Of a DNA stretch of 64,000 nucleotides, positions 42,111-49,896 are shown piece after piece (within the stretch, counting starts at the first letter, position 1; each line of letters starts with the position of its first letter). The position numbers and the translations under genes were made by a program. The DNA lies in NCBI GenBank assembly GCA_035294245.1, contig DATGLG010000020.1, forward strand, positions 1 to 64,000, read 5' to 3'. The DNA is from DATGLG01 sp035294245 (GTDB lineage Bacteria; Pseudomonadota; Alphaproteobacteria; JACZXZ01). The notes under the pieces are model-generated. The model was not told the DNA's origin, did not search any database, and saw only the letters and a program-made list of their open reading frames with translations.

Positions 42111-42884
42111 TCAGCGGAATTCGGCAGCGACCTCGCCCAGCCGGTCGAAACGCGCGCGGATGCGGTCGCCAGGGTGGAGAAGGAATTGGCGGGTGAAGGA
42201 CCCCGTCATCACGAGATCGCCGGCCTTGAGGCCGCGGCCGAACTGGGCCAGCTTCTTCGCGAGCCAGACGACGGAGTTCACGGGGTCGCCGAGCACTGCG
42301 TCGCCTTTCCCGGCCGCAACCTCCTCGCCATTGATCTCGACGCGGACGCCGATGGCGGCGAGGTCGAGATCGCCGCTCATCCGCGTCGCCGGACCGAGGA
42401 CGATGGCCTTCTGCTGGACGTTGTCGGCGATCGCCAACGCAAGCTCGGCGGTGAAGTCGCCGCGGGTCTCGGTGATCTCGAAAGCGGGATGGCAGGACTC
42501 GATGGCGCGTCGCGCTGTGGCGGCATCGATATGGGGGTCAGTGAGATCTCGCCCGAGCCGCATGCAAATTTCATTCTCGAAGCCTGGCTTGATCAACTCA
42601 CCGCAGGCGAAGACAGCGCCGTTTCCCTTGACGCCCTCGGCAAGCAGGCAGCCGAAGACCGGCTCATGGACACGGAACTGATCCTGGATCGTCTTGGCGG
42701 TGAGCCCCACTTTCCAGCCGACCTGGCGCTCGCCCGCGGCTTCGCGCCGGGCGATGAGGCCGAGCTGGATGCGATAGGCGTCATCAAACGTGAGCTCGCC
42801 GTTATAGGCGGGCGGGAAATAGACGCCGTCCTGGCGTGCGCGCCAGAAATCGTCGAGGACGGCTTCGATCGCGGTATGGGACAT
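42111..42884 (-). CDS. 2-keto-4-pentenoate hydratase family protein
   Basis: The 257-residue enzyme belongs to the MhpD/HpaH hydratase group of meta-cleavage pathways, which hydrates 2-oxopent-4-enoates. Motifs include VGWKVGLTAKTIQDQFRVHEP near residue 53, GFENEICMRLGRDL near residue 100 with the metal-binding acids, and the C-terminal DLVMTGSFTRQFLLHPGD. A GAGG ribosome site lies just ahead of the ATG at 42884, eight bases after the SDR stop. Fumarylacetoacetate-hydrolase-like decarboxylase activity is an alternative. It is the last gene of the TetR-led operon. Confidence 0.87.
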   Translation of the reverse strand: MSHTAIEAVLDDFWRARQDGVYFPPAYNGELTFDDAYRIQLGLIARREAAGERQVGWKVGLTAKTIQDQFRVHEPVFGCLLAEGVKGNGAVFACGELIKPGFENEICMRLGRDLTDPHIDAATARRAIESCHPAFEITETRGDFTAELALAIADNVQQKAIVLGPATRMSGDLDLAAIGVRVEINGEEVAAGKGDAVLGDPVNSVVWLAKKLAQFGRGLKAGDLVMTGSFTRQFLLHPGDRIRARFDRLGEVAAEFR

Positions 42885-42892
42885 GGTGCGCC

Positions 42893-43711
42893 TCAATCGA
42901 GAAAGAGATCGGGAAGGAGCGGCTGCCCCGGCTCGACGGCATAGGCCGCGAGATCGGTGATCCCCTCCTCGCGCAATACCTCCTCGTCGATGAAGAAATT
43001 GCCGGTGCAGCGGCGGCTGTCGCGGCAGAGGATCGCATGGGCGGCGTCGGCGATGATCTCGGGCTTGCGGCCCTTGCGCGGATCGACGCCGGGGATCACC
43101 TGGAGCGCCGCCGTCGCGATGATCGTGCGCGGCCAAAGGGCATTGACCGCAATGCCGTCGGAACGGAGCTCCTCGGCCATGCCCAGCACGCACATGCTCA
43201 TGCCGTATTTCGCCATGGTGTAGGCGAGGTGCGGCGCAAACCAGCGCGCCTTCATATTGAGGGGCGGCGCCAAGGTGAGGATATGGGGGTTGGGCGCCCT
43301 CTTGAGATAGGGGAGGCAAGCCTGGGAGCAGAGGAAGGTGCTGCGCGCATTGACTCCGTTCATCAGGTCGTAGCGCTTCATCGGCGTTTCGCGGGTGCCG
43401 GTCAGGCTGATGGCGCTTGCATTGTTGACGAGGATGTCGATGCCGCCGAAGCGCGCCGCCGTCCGCTCGACGGCATCGTAGACTCGCGCCTCGTCGCGGA
43501 TATCCACGGCGAGCGGCAGGCATTCTCCGCCCGCGGCCTCGATCTCCTTCGCCGCAGTGAATATAGTGCCTGGGAGCTTGGGGTGCGGCTCGACCGTCTT
43601 GGCGGCGATGGCGACCCTGGCGCCATCCTTCGCGGCGCGCAGGGCGATCGCGAGGCCGATGCCGCGACTGGCACCGGTGATGAACAGGGCCTTCTCTCTA
43701 AGCGTCGCCAT
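42893..43711 (-). CDS. Short-chain dehydrogenase, HSDL2-like
   Basis: The 272-residue SDR has the cofactor motif LFITGASRGIGLAIALRAAKDG near residue 8 and a long variable loop KTVEPHPKLPGTIFTAA, both as in hydroxysteroid-dehydrogenase-like protein 2. The active-site Tyr/Lys pair is AYTMAKYGMSMCVLG. The usual catalytic Ser position reads LAPPLN, so the Ser appears to be missing, as in some HSDL2 relatives. It sits between the dehalogenase and hydratase genes and may act on an alcohol or acyl-CoA intermediate. Confidence 0.87.
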   Translation of the reverse strand: MATLREKALFITGASRGIGLAIALRAAKDGARVAIAAKTVEPHPKLPGTIFTAAKEIEAAGGECLPLAVDIRDEARVYDAVERTAARFGGIDILVNNASAISLTGTRETPMKRYDLMNGVNARSTFLCSQACLPYLKRAPNPHILTLAPPLNMKARWFAPHLAYTMAKYGMSMCVLGMAEELRSDGIAVNALWPRTIIATAALQVIPGVDPRKGRKPEIIADAAHAILCRDSRRCTGNFFIDEEVLREEGITDLAAYAVEPGQPLLPDLFLD

Positions 43712-43760
43712 GTGAGCTCCCGCTGATCCCTCTGTCGTCCTTGAGGACGCCGTGTCCGTC

Positions 43761-44654
43761 CTAGCAATAATCCCGGAGGCGATCCAGGAAGGCGGTGATC
43801 GCTTCGCCGATCTCCCGCGGCGAGTCTTCCTGGATGAAATGGCTGCCCTTGACCGTGACCTCCTGCTGGTTGGGCCAGCGCCGGCAGAACTCGCGCTGCG
43901 CCCCGGTCAGGATCGAGCCCGGCTCGGCATTGATGAAGAGCTTGGGGACCTGGCTGTTCCGCAGCCATTCGCCATAGGCGTCGGCGATCTCGGCCATTTC
44001 CTTCGGCTCGCCGTCGATGGGAATCTCGCGCGGCCAAGTCAGGATCGGCCGGCGACTCTCGCCAGGCTCAAGATATGGCGCGCGGTAGGCCCGCATCTCC
44101 TCGTCCGCGAGCGGGCGCAACACGCTGGCCGGCAGGATGCGCTCAACGAAGACGTTCTTCTGCAGGACCAGGTCCTCGCCGGCCGGCGAGCGCATGGCCT
44201 GGAAGATGGTGCGCGCCTTCTCCGGCCATTCGGCCCAGACAAGCGGCCGGACGATGGTCTCCATATAGACGAGAGCCCGAATCCGGTCCGGATGGCGTCG
44301 CGCCCAATGGAACGCGAGAGCGCCGCCCCAATCATGGCCGACGAGGACGATCCTGCGGCCTGGCTCGACGGCGTCGAGCCAAGCGTCGAGGTAGCGGGCG
44401 TGGTCGGCGAAACGGTAGGATCCGCTCGGCATCCGGCTGGAGCGGCCCATGCCCACGAGGTCGGGGGCGAGGCAGCGGCCGAGCGCGGCGACACGGGGAA
44501 TGATGTTCCGCCACAGATAGGGCGAGGTCGGGTTGCCGTGAAGGAAGACGACCGGCGCCCCCGTACCTTCGTCCACGAATTCCATCTCGGAATCGAGCAC
44601 CCCGACGCTCTTGCGCTCGAAGGCATCGACGGCGGAGATCTCGGGCGTGGGCAT
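43761..44654 (-). CDS. Haloalkane dehalogenase (HLD-II type alpha/beta hydrolase)
   Basis: The 297-residue alpha/beta hydrolase carries all five catalytic residues of the HLD-II group at nearly the DhaA positions: Asn41 (HGNPTS) and Trp109 (halide binding), Asp108 (HDWGG, nucleophile), Glu132 (YMET, acid) and His272 (GSHFIQED, base). Other HLD-like parts are RFADHARYLDAWLDAV and QKNVFVERILPASVLRPL in the cap. The enzyme would hydrolyse haloalkanes to alcohols and halide in the cytoplasm. Activity on natural or industrial halides cannot be told from sequence. It lies between MDR and SDR genes. Confidence 0.87.
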   Translation of the reverse strand: MPTPEISAVDAFERKSVGVLDSEMEFVDEGTGAPVVFLHGNPTSPYLWRNIIPRVAALGRCLAPDLVGMGRSSRMPSGSYRFADHARYLDAWLDAVEPGRRIVLVGHDWGGALAFHWARRHPDRIRALVYMETIVRPLVWAEWPEKARTIFQAMRSPAGEDLVLQKNVFVERILPASVLRPLADEEMRAYRAPYLEPGESRRPILTWPREIPIDGEPKEMAEIADAYGEWLRNSQVPKLFINAEPGSILTGAQREFCRRWPNQQEVTVKGSHFIQEDSPREIGEAITAFLDRLRDYC

Positions 44655-44662
44655 CGCCGCGC

Positions 44663-45688
44663 CTAATCGGCGATTTTGATGAGGGCCTTGCCGAAATTCT
44701 CCCCTCGGAGTAGCCCGATCAGCTTTCGCGGCGCGTTCTCAAGTCCCGCTGTGATGTCCTCGCGGTACTTGAGCTTGCCCTCCTTGAGCCAGGCCGCGAG
44801 CTGGGAGAGGCCCTCCTTGTAGCGATCGGCGTAGTCGAAGACGAGGAAGCCCTCGATGCGCGCCCGGGTGCGGATGAGGTGCCAGAGGAAGCGCGGCCCC
44901 ATCTCGGGCTTCTCCAGGTTGTATTGAGAGATTTGGCCGCAGATGACGATGCGGGCGCGCAGGTTGATCAACGGAAACACCGCGTCAGTCACGGGTCCGC
45001 CCACATTGTCGAAATAGACGTCGATGCCGTCGGGGCACGCCGCCTTGAGCGCTGCCGGTATATCCCGCGCGCTGCGGTAATTCACGCCAACATCGTAGCC
45101 CAGCTCGTCTCGGCAATAGGCGAGCTTGGCGTCGGAGCCGGCGATGGCGACCGTGCGGCAGCCCTTGAGCTTCGCGATCTGCCCGACGATGCCGCCGACG
45201 GCACCCGAAGCGGCGGAAACCACCACCGTTTCGCCGGCCTTGGGCTTGCCGAGATCGAGCAGGGCGAAATAGGCCGTGAGCCCGGGCATGCCGAGGATGC
45301 CGAGAGCCGTCGAGATCGGGGCAAGGGCGGGATCGATCTTGCGCAATCCCTTGCCGTTGGAGATGGCGTAATCCTGCCAGCCCAGCATCCCTTCGACGAT
45401 GTCGCCTGTTGCGAAGCGCTCGTTGCGCGAGGCGACCACGCGGCCGACGGCGCCGCCCACCATCACCTCGCCGATCTGGGCCGGCGCGGCGTACGAGGCG
45501 CGGTCGCTCATGCGGCCGCGCATATAGGGATCGAGTGATAGGTAGAGCGCCCTGACCAGAAGCTCGCCCTCCTGAGGCTCGGGCATGGGTGCCTCGACCA
45601 GCTTGAAATCGCTTTCCCGCGGCTCGCCCTTGGGGCGGCTCGCCAGCAGGATCCGCCGGTTGGGACAGTTGGGGAGCGCGACGGACAT
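44663..45688 (-). CDS. NADPH-dependent, zinc-free MDR oxidoreductase (CurA / leukotriene-B4-dehydrogenase-like)
   Basis: The 341-residue protein starts with NRRILLASRPKGEPRESDFKL and has the group motif SLDPYMRGRMSD near residue 52. The nucleotide motif is VVSAASGAVGGIVGQIAKLKGC near residue 160, and no zinc-binding Cys cluster is present. These enzymes reduce the C=C bond of alpha,beta-unsaturated ketones or aldehydes. It stands between the TetR and dehalogenase genes, eight bases from the latter. Confidence 0.9.
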   Translation of the reverse strand: MSVALPNCPNRRILLASRPKGEPRESDFKLVEAPMPEPQEGELLVRALYLSLDPYMRGRMSDRASYAAPAQIGEVMVGGAVGRVVASRNERFATGDIVEGMLGWQDYAISNGKGLRKIDPALAPISTALGILGMPGLTAYFALLDLGKPKAGETVVVSAASGAVGGIVGQIAKLKGCRTVAIAGSDAKLAYCRDELGYDVGVNYRSARDIPAALKAACPDGIDVYFDNVGGPVTDAVFPLINLRARIVICGQISQYNLEKPEMGPRFLWHLIRTRARIEGFLVFDYADRYKEGLSQLAAWLKEGKLKYREDITAGLENAPRKLIGLLRGENFGKALIKIAD

Positions 45689-45715
45689 GGGCTTCTCCTC
45701 GGGAAGATTCCGAGC

Positions 45716-46330
45716 TTAGCGGCTCGGGCGATGCGGCGGTAGCTCGTTGCTGTCCCCGAGGTCGGCGACGAGCCAGCGCCGGCAGGCGCGCAGGATCTCG
45801 TCCGACGGCCCAGGCTCGGCGACCATGCGCGACAGCAGAAGGCCGCCAAGACAAAGCGCCACGGTCGCGATCATCCGGGCCTGGCGGCGATCCGGATCAT
45901 CGTCGGGCATGTGGGGCAGGAGTGCTGCGAGGGTGGCGCCAAGCGCCTCTTCGAAGCGCTTTCGACCCTCGGGACTGCGTCGCGCAAGCTCGCCGGCAAG
46001 CGCCGCCATTGGGCATCCTCGCTCCGGCGCATCGCGATGGCTCCCGCTCAAATAGCGCCCGACGATGCGGCGGTAGGCTTGCTCCGGGGACAGGGTCTCC
46101 AAGCCGTCGGTCCAGGCGGCGCGCCCTTCAGCCATCGCCGCCTCGACTGCGGCGGTGACAAGGGCGTCCTTGTCGACGAAATGCGCATAGAAGCCCCCAT
46201 GGGTCAGCCCGGCCTCGCCCATGATCTCCGCCACGCCGGCACCCTCGATCCCCTCCTTCCGAAAGCGACGGCTCGCCGCCTCGATGATGCGTCGCCGGGT
46301 TGCTGCCTTACGTGGCGTGGTGCGGGTCAA
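45716..46330 (-). CDS. TetR family transcriptional regulator
   Basis: The 204-residue regulator begins at a TTG at 46330. The helix-turn-helix (residues 10-55) reads TRRRIIEAASRRFRKEG then AEIMGEAGLTHGGFYAHFVDK. The C-terminus forms the usual ligand-binding helices. It is the first gene of an operon with the MDR, dehalogenase, SDR and hydratase genes (gaps 27, 8, 49 and 8 bases). Palindromes that overlap its promoter suggest it represses its own operon and is released by a substrate. Confidence 0.9.
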   Translation of the reverse strand: MTRTTPRKAATRRRIIEAASRRFRKEGIEGAGVAEIMGEAGLTHGGFYAHFVDKDALVTAAVEAAMAEGRAAWTDGLETLSPEQAYRRIVGRYLSGSHRDAPERGCPMAALAGELARRSPEGRKRFEEALGATLAALLPHMPDDDPDRRQARMIATVALCLGGLLLSRMVAEPGPSDEILRACRRWLVADLGDSNELPPHRPSR

Positions 46331-46351
46331 AATCGCCGTCGATCTATATGG

Positions 46352-46392
46352 TTACCGTCATATTATAGGGGTTATTAATATGATAGTCATCA
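46352..46392 (-). promoter_or_regulatory. Promoter and overlapping operators of the TetR-dehalogenase operon
   Basis: On the minus strand a -35 ATGACT (46390-46385) and a perfect -10 TATAAT (46367-46362) are 17 bases apart. TCATATTA (46358-46365) and TAATATGA (46376-46383) form an eight-base inverted repeat that brackets the spacer. A second palindrome, ATGAT-AGTC-ATCAT, covers the -35. A repressor bound to either would shut the promoter. The transcript would start about 24 bases before the TTG. Confidence 0.65.
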
Positions 46393-46434
46393 TAATTTTT
46401 TGCTAATTTGGGTTTATCTATGGGGGATGCGCAT

Positions 46435-46469
46435 AAAAAGGGGCGGGTCTCGTGAAGGAGACCCGCCCC
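46435..46469 (-). terminator. Strong intrinsic terminator of the acyl-CoA dehydrogenase operon
   Basis: A perfect 12-base stem (46440-46451 with 46458-46469, six-base loop) is followed on the minus strand by five T (46439-46435). It lies 135 bases past the stop of the dehydrogenase gene, and ends the transcript before the TetR promoter. The stem also works as a barrier against transcription from the other side. Confidence 0.85.
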
Positions 46470-46475
46470 GAGGTT

Positions 46476-46506
46476 CACAGAGTGGGCGCCTCTGTGGATG
46501 CGCCCA
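46476..46506. other. Two mutually exclusive hairpins next to the terminator
   Basis: CACAGAG (46476-46482) pairs with CTCTGTG (46490-46496), and TGGGCGC (46483-46489) pairs with GCGCCCA (46500-46506). The second left arm is exactly the loop of the first stem, so only one can form. It may be part of a 3-prime untranslated structure or small RNA. Confidence 0.4.
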
Positions 46507-46533
46507 GTGTGGGGAAGCGGCTGAGGCGCCACA

Positions 46534-46547
46534 GTGACGGCCGTCAC
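46534..46547. promoter_or_regulatory. Perfect palindrome GTGACGGCCGTCAC
   Basis: A 14-base perfect palindrome, differing by one base from the one at 33022-33035. Here it lies between the acyl-CoA dehydrogenase stop and the terminator, an odd place for an operator. It may be a repeated chromosomal motif. Confidence 0.35.
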
Positions 46548-46603
46548 ATCAAGAGGGTTCGGCAGCGGATGCCCGGAAGGTTGATGGCGGGTCGGGAGCG
46601 TGT

Positions 46604-48388
46604 CTAGAACTGCTCCTCCGCGAAGCTCACCACGCTTTCCCCGGCGCGGGTGATCGGCGCCAGGGTGGCCGGCGCGCGGGCGAGGATGGAATCGGCATAG
46701 AAGCGCGCGCTCACCAGCTTCGCCTTGAGGAAGGCCTCGTCCCCCGTCCCGCCGGCAAGCTGCGCCACAGCGGCCAGGGCGGCGCGTGCCATGAGCCAGC
46801 CGCCCGTTACCGTCCCGAAGAGGCGCAGATATTCGACGGCGCCGGCGGCGGCGCGGCGAATGTCCTTGTCCATCATCGCCACCATCCACTGGGTCGCCTC
46901 GGCAAGCGTGTCCAGGCCCTGACGCAAGGGGGCTCGAAGGGCCGCGAGCGCCTCGCCTTTCGCCGCTGCGAGCGCGCCGTCGGTCTCGCGCATGGAGCCG
47001 ATGAAGCGGCGCGCCGTCTCGCCGCCGTCGCGGCCGAGCTTGCGGCCCATCAGGTCATTGGCCTGGATGCCGTTGGTGCCTTCGTAGATCGGCGTGATGC
47101 GGGCATCGCGGTAATGCTGGGCAGCACCCGTCTCCTCGATGAAGCCCATGCCGCCATGGACCTGAATGCCAAGCGAGGCCGCCTCGACGCCGAGATCGGT
47201 CGACCAGGCCTTGCAGACAGGAATGAGGAGATCGACGAGCTGCTGCGCCGCGTCGCGCTCCGCCGCTTCAGGATGCCGCTTGGCGATATCGAGCAGCCCC
47301 GCCGCATGATAGACCAGCGCCCGCGAGGCTTCCGCCTGGACGCGCATGGTCAGCAGCATGCGTCGCACGTCCGGATGATGGATGATCGTCACCGGATGCG
47401 GATCGTCGCCGGCGATGTCGCGACTCTGCACGCGCGTCCTTGCATAGTCGCGGGCCTGCTGATAGGCGCGCTCGGCGATGGCAACCCCCTCGAGGCCGAC
47501 GCCGAGCCGCGCATTGTTCATCATCGTGAACATGTATTGGAGGCCGCGATTCTCCTCGCCGACGAGATAGCCGACGGCACCGCCGCTATCGCCATAGGCC
47601 ATGACGGCGGTCGGGCTCGCATGAATGCCGAGCTTGTGTTCGAGGGAGACGCAGCGCAGATCGTTGCGCCCGTCGAGGCTGCCATCCGGCTTCACCAGGA
47701 CCTTGGGAACGATGAAGAGCGAGATGCCCTTCGTTCCGGGCGGCGCATCGGGCGTGCGCGCCAATACGAGATGGATGATGTTATCGGTGAAATCGTGATC
47801 GCCATAGGTGATGAAGATCTTCTGCCCGGTGATGCGGTAGTGCTCGCCCTCCCGCACCGCGCGCGTCTTGATGAGGCTGAGATCGGAGCCGGCCTGGGGC
47901 TCCGTCAAGTTCATCGTGCCGGTCCATTCGCCCGAGATCAGCTTGGGCAGGTAGAGCTTCTTTTGAGCGTCGGAGCCGTGATGCGTGATCGCCTCGACGG
48001 CGCCGAAGGTGAGAAGCGGGCAGAGCGAGAAGGAGAGGTTGGCCGAGCTCCACATTTCGCTCAAGGCGATGTGAAGGAGCATCGGCAGGCCTTGGCCGCC
48101 ATAGGCCGGATCGAAGGGCACGCTGTTCCAGCCGCCCTCGACGAAGGTGCGGTAGGCCTCCTTGAAGCCCTTGGGCGTGTAGACGACACCGTTCTCGAGT
48201 CGCGCGCCTTCCCGGTCGCCGGTCTGGTTGAGGGGCGCCAGTGCCTCCGCGGCCACCGTGGCGGCTTCCGACAGCACGGCCTCGACGAGATCGGGCGTCA
48301 CCTCGGCGCCGCCGGGCAGCGCTGATATGCGCTCGAGGCCGGCAAGATCGAGGGCAAAGCGCATGTCACGGATCGGAGCGGTGTACAT
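46604..48388 (-). CDS. DmdC-like acyl-CoA dehydrogenase
   Basis: The 594-residue enzyme is much longer than ordinary acyl-CoA dehydrogenases because of an extra C-terminal helical domain (about residues 460-594), as in 3-methylmercaptopropionyl-CoA dehydrogenase DmdC. FAD-domain motifs are MNLTEPQAGSDLSLIKTRAV near residue 158 and ITPIYEGTNGIQANDLMGRKL near residue 428 (the latter near the catalytic Glu). IQVHGGMGFIEETGAAQHYRDA is also typical. Many members of this subfamily oxidise other acyl-CoAs. Upstream on the same strand, 34 bases away, is the glycolate-oxidase-type gene. Confidence 0.92.
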   Translation of the reverse strand: MYTAPIRDMRFALDLAGLERISALPGGAEVTPDLVEAVLSEAATVAAEALAPLNQTGDREGARLENGVVYTPKGFKEAYRTFVEGGWNSVPFDPAYGGQGLPMLLHIALSEMWSSANLSFSLCPLLTFGAVEAITHHGSDAQKKLYLPKLISGEWTGTMNLTEPQAGSDLSLIKTRAVREGEHYRITGQKIFITYGDHDFTDNIIHLVLARTPDAPPGTKGISLFIVPKVLVKPDGSLDGRNDLRCVSLEHKLGIHASPTAVMAYGDSGGAVGYLVGEENRGLQYMFTMMNNARLGVGLEGVAIAERAYQQARDYARTRVQSRDIAGDDPHPVTIIHHPDVRRMLLTMRVQAEASRALVYHAAGLLDIAKRHPEAAERDAAQQLVDLLIPVCKAWSTDLGVEAASLGIQVHGGMGFIEETGAAQHYRDARITPIYEGTNGIQANDLMGRKLGRDGGETARRFIGSMRETDGALAAAKGEALAALRAPLRQGLDTLAEATQWMVAMMDKDIRRAAAGAVEYLRLFGTVTGGWLMARAALAAVAQLAGGTGDEAFLKAKLVSARFYADSILARAPATLAPITRAGESVVSFAEEQF

Positions 48389-48422
48389 CGAGCATCCTTT
48401 CCCGCGGCAGCGGCGCTTGGCT

Positions 48423-49853
48423 TTAGATCACCTTGCCGGGATTCATGAGGTTATGCGGATCGAGGGCCCGCTTGACCGCGCGCATCATGTCAAGCTCGAC
48501 GGCGGGCGCATAATGATGGAACTCGCCGCGCTTGAGCCGGCCGATGCCGTGCTCGGCGCTGATGCTGCCGCCCATGCCCACGACGATCTCATGGACGATG
48601 TGGTTGAACTCCTCCCAGCGCGACTGGAACGCCGCGGGGTCGCTCTCGAGCGGCGGGCAGAGATTGAAGTGCACATTGCCGTCGCCGAGATGCCCGAACG
48701 CCAGTACGCGCGCCTTGGGCTCATGAGCCTCGCATGCGGCCTTGGCCTCCATGATGAAATCGGCGACGCGCGAGACCGGGACGGCGACGTCGTGCTTGAT
48801 GCCGCCGCCCTCGAATTTCTGCGCCTCCGGGATGCTCTCGCGGATGCGCCACAGGGCCTTCGCCTGGGCCTCGTTCGCCGCGATCGTGGCGTCTTGCACG
48901 AGCCCCGCCTCCATGGCGGCACCCAGCAGATTCTCCACGCGCTCGGCGAGATTGCCCGCAGCATCGGCCGTCGTGAATTCGAGCAGCACGTAATGCTCGT
49001 AGCGCTTGGCGAGCGGATCGTTATTCCCCGCGATATGGCGCAGCACGATATCGACGGCAAAGCGTGGCATCAGCTCGAAGGCGCTGAGCTGGTCGCCCGA
49101 GCCCTCGCGCGCGCGGGCGAGGAGCTCGAGTGCCGCATGGGGCGTCGGCACCGCGACGAAGGCGGTCACGGTTTGCCGCGGGCGCGGGAAAAGCTTGAGG
49201 ACCGCCGCGGTGATGACGCCGAGAGTGCCTTCGCCACCGACGAAGAGCTGCTTGAGGTCGTAGCCCGTATTGTCCTTGCGCAACGCGGTGAGGCCGTCCC
49301 AGATGCGCCCATCCGGCAGCACGACCTCGAGGCCCAGTACCAGCTCCCGCGCGTTGCCGTAGCGCAGCACCGCGACGCCGCCGGCGTTGGTCGAGAGATT
49401 GCCGCCGATCATGCAGCTTCCCTCCGCTGCCAGGCTGAGCGGGAACAGGCGATCGGCGTCTTCCGCAGCCTTCTGAAGATTGGCGAGGATACATCCCGCC
49501 TCGGCCGTCATCGTGTAGTTGAGCGGATCGATGGCGCGGATGCGGCTCATTCGCGCGAGCGAGAGGAGGATCTCGCCGCCATGCTCGTGGGGCACCGAGC
49601 CGCCGACGAGCCCGGTATTGCCGCCTTGCGGCACGACGGGAATGCGGTGGCGCGCGCAGATGCCAACGACCGCGGCGACTTCCGCGGTCGTCGCCGGGCG
49701 CACGATAAGAGGCGTGCGGCCGCGATAGAGGCGGCGCTCGTCAAGAAGGTAGCGCTCCATCTCGGCGGGATCGTCGATCCAGCCCTTGGCGCCGACAGCC
49801 GCCTTGATCGCGGCGAGCGCATCCGCCGGGACGAGTTTGGCAACAGCAGTCAC
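48423..49853 (-). CDS. FAD-binding 2-hydroxyacid dehydrogenase (GlcD / D-lactate dehydrogenase / D2HGDH type)
   Basis: From a GTG at 49853, preceded by GGAAGG, the protein has 476 residues. The FAD-binding PCMH domain contains PVVPQGGNTGLVGGSVPH near residue 68 and EGSCMIGGNLSTNAGGVAVLRYG near residue 140. The C-terminal part has GHLGDGNVHFNL (metal ligands) and SAEHGIGRLKR. The pattern is that of D-2-hydroxyglutarate or D-lactate dehydrogenases. It oxidises a D-2-hydroxyacid and feeds electrons to a carrier. An upstream ATG at 49922 would overlap the tsaC gene. Confidence 0.9.
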   Translation of the reverse strand: MTAVAKLVPADALAAIKAAVGAKGWIDDPAEMERYLLDERRLYRGRTPLIVRPATTAEVAAVVGICARHRIPVVPQGGNTGLVGGSVPHEHGGEILLSLARMSRIRAIDPLNYTMTAEAGCILANLQKAAEDADRLFPLSLAAEGSCMIGGNLSTNAGGVAVLRYGNARELVLGLEVVLPDGRIWDGLTALRKDNTGYDLKQLFVGGEGTLGVITAAVLKLFPRPRQTVTAFVAVPTPHAALELLARAREGSGDQLSAFELMPRFAVDIVLRHIAGNNDPLAKRYEHYVLLEFTTADAAGNLAERVENLLGAAMEAGLVQDATIAANEAQAKALWRIRESIPEAQKFEGGGIKHDVAVPVSRVADFIMEAKAACEAHEPKARVLAFGHLGDGNVHFNLCPPLESDPAAFQSRWEEFNHIVHEIVVGMGGSISAEHGIGRLKRGEFHHYAPAVELDMMRAVKRALDPHNLMNPGKVI

Positions 49854-49896
49854 AACGGCCTTCCGCCCACGTCGCCTGTCCTGGAACGGATGTAGC

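Noticed and set aside
47114..48325. 403-codon plus-strand frame opposite the DmdC-like gene
   Set aside because: Antisense shadow of a gene with well-conserved motifs.
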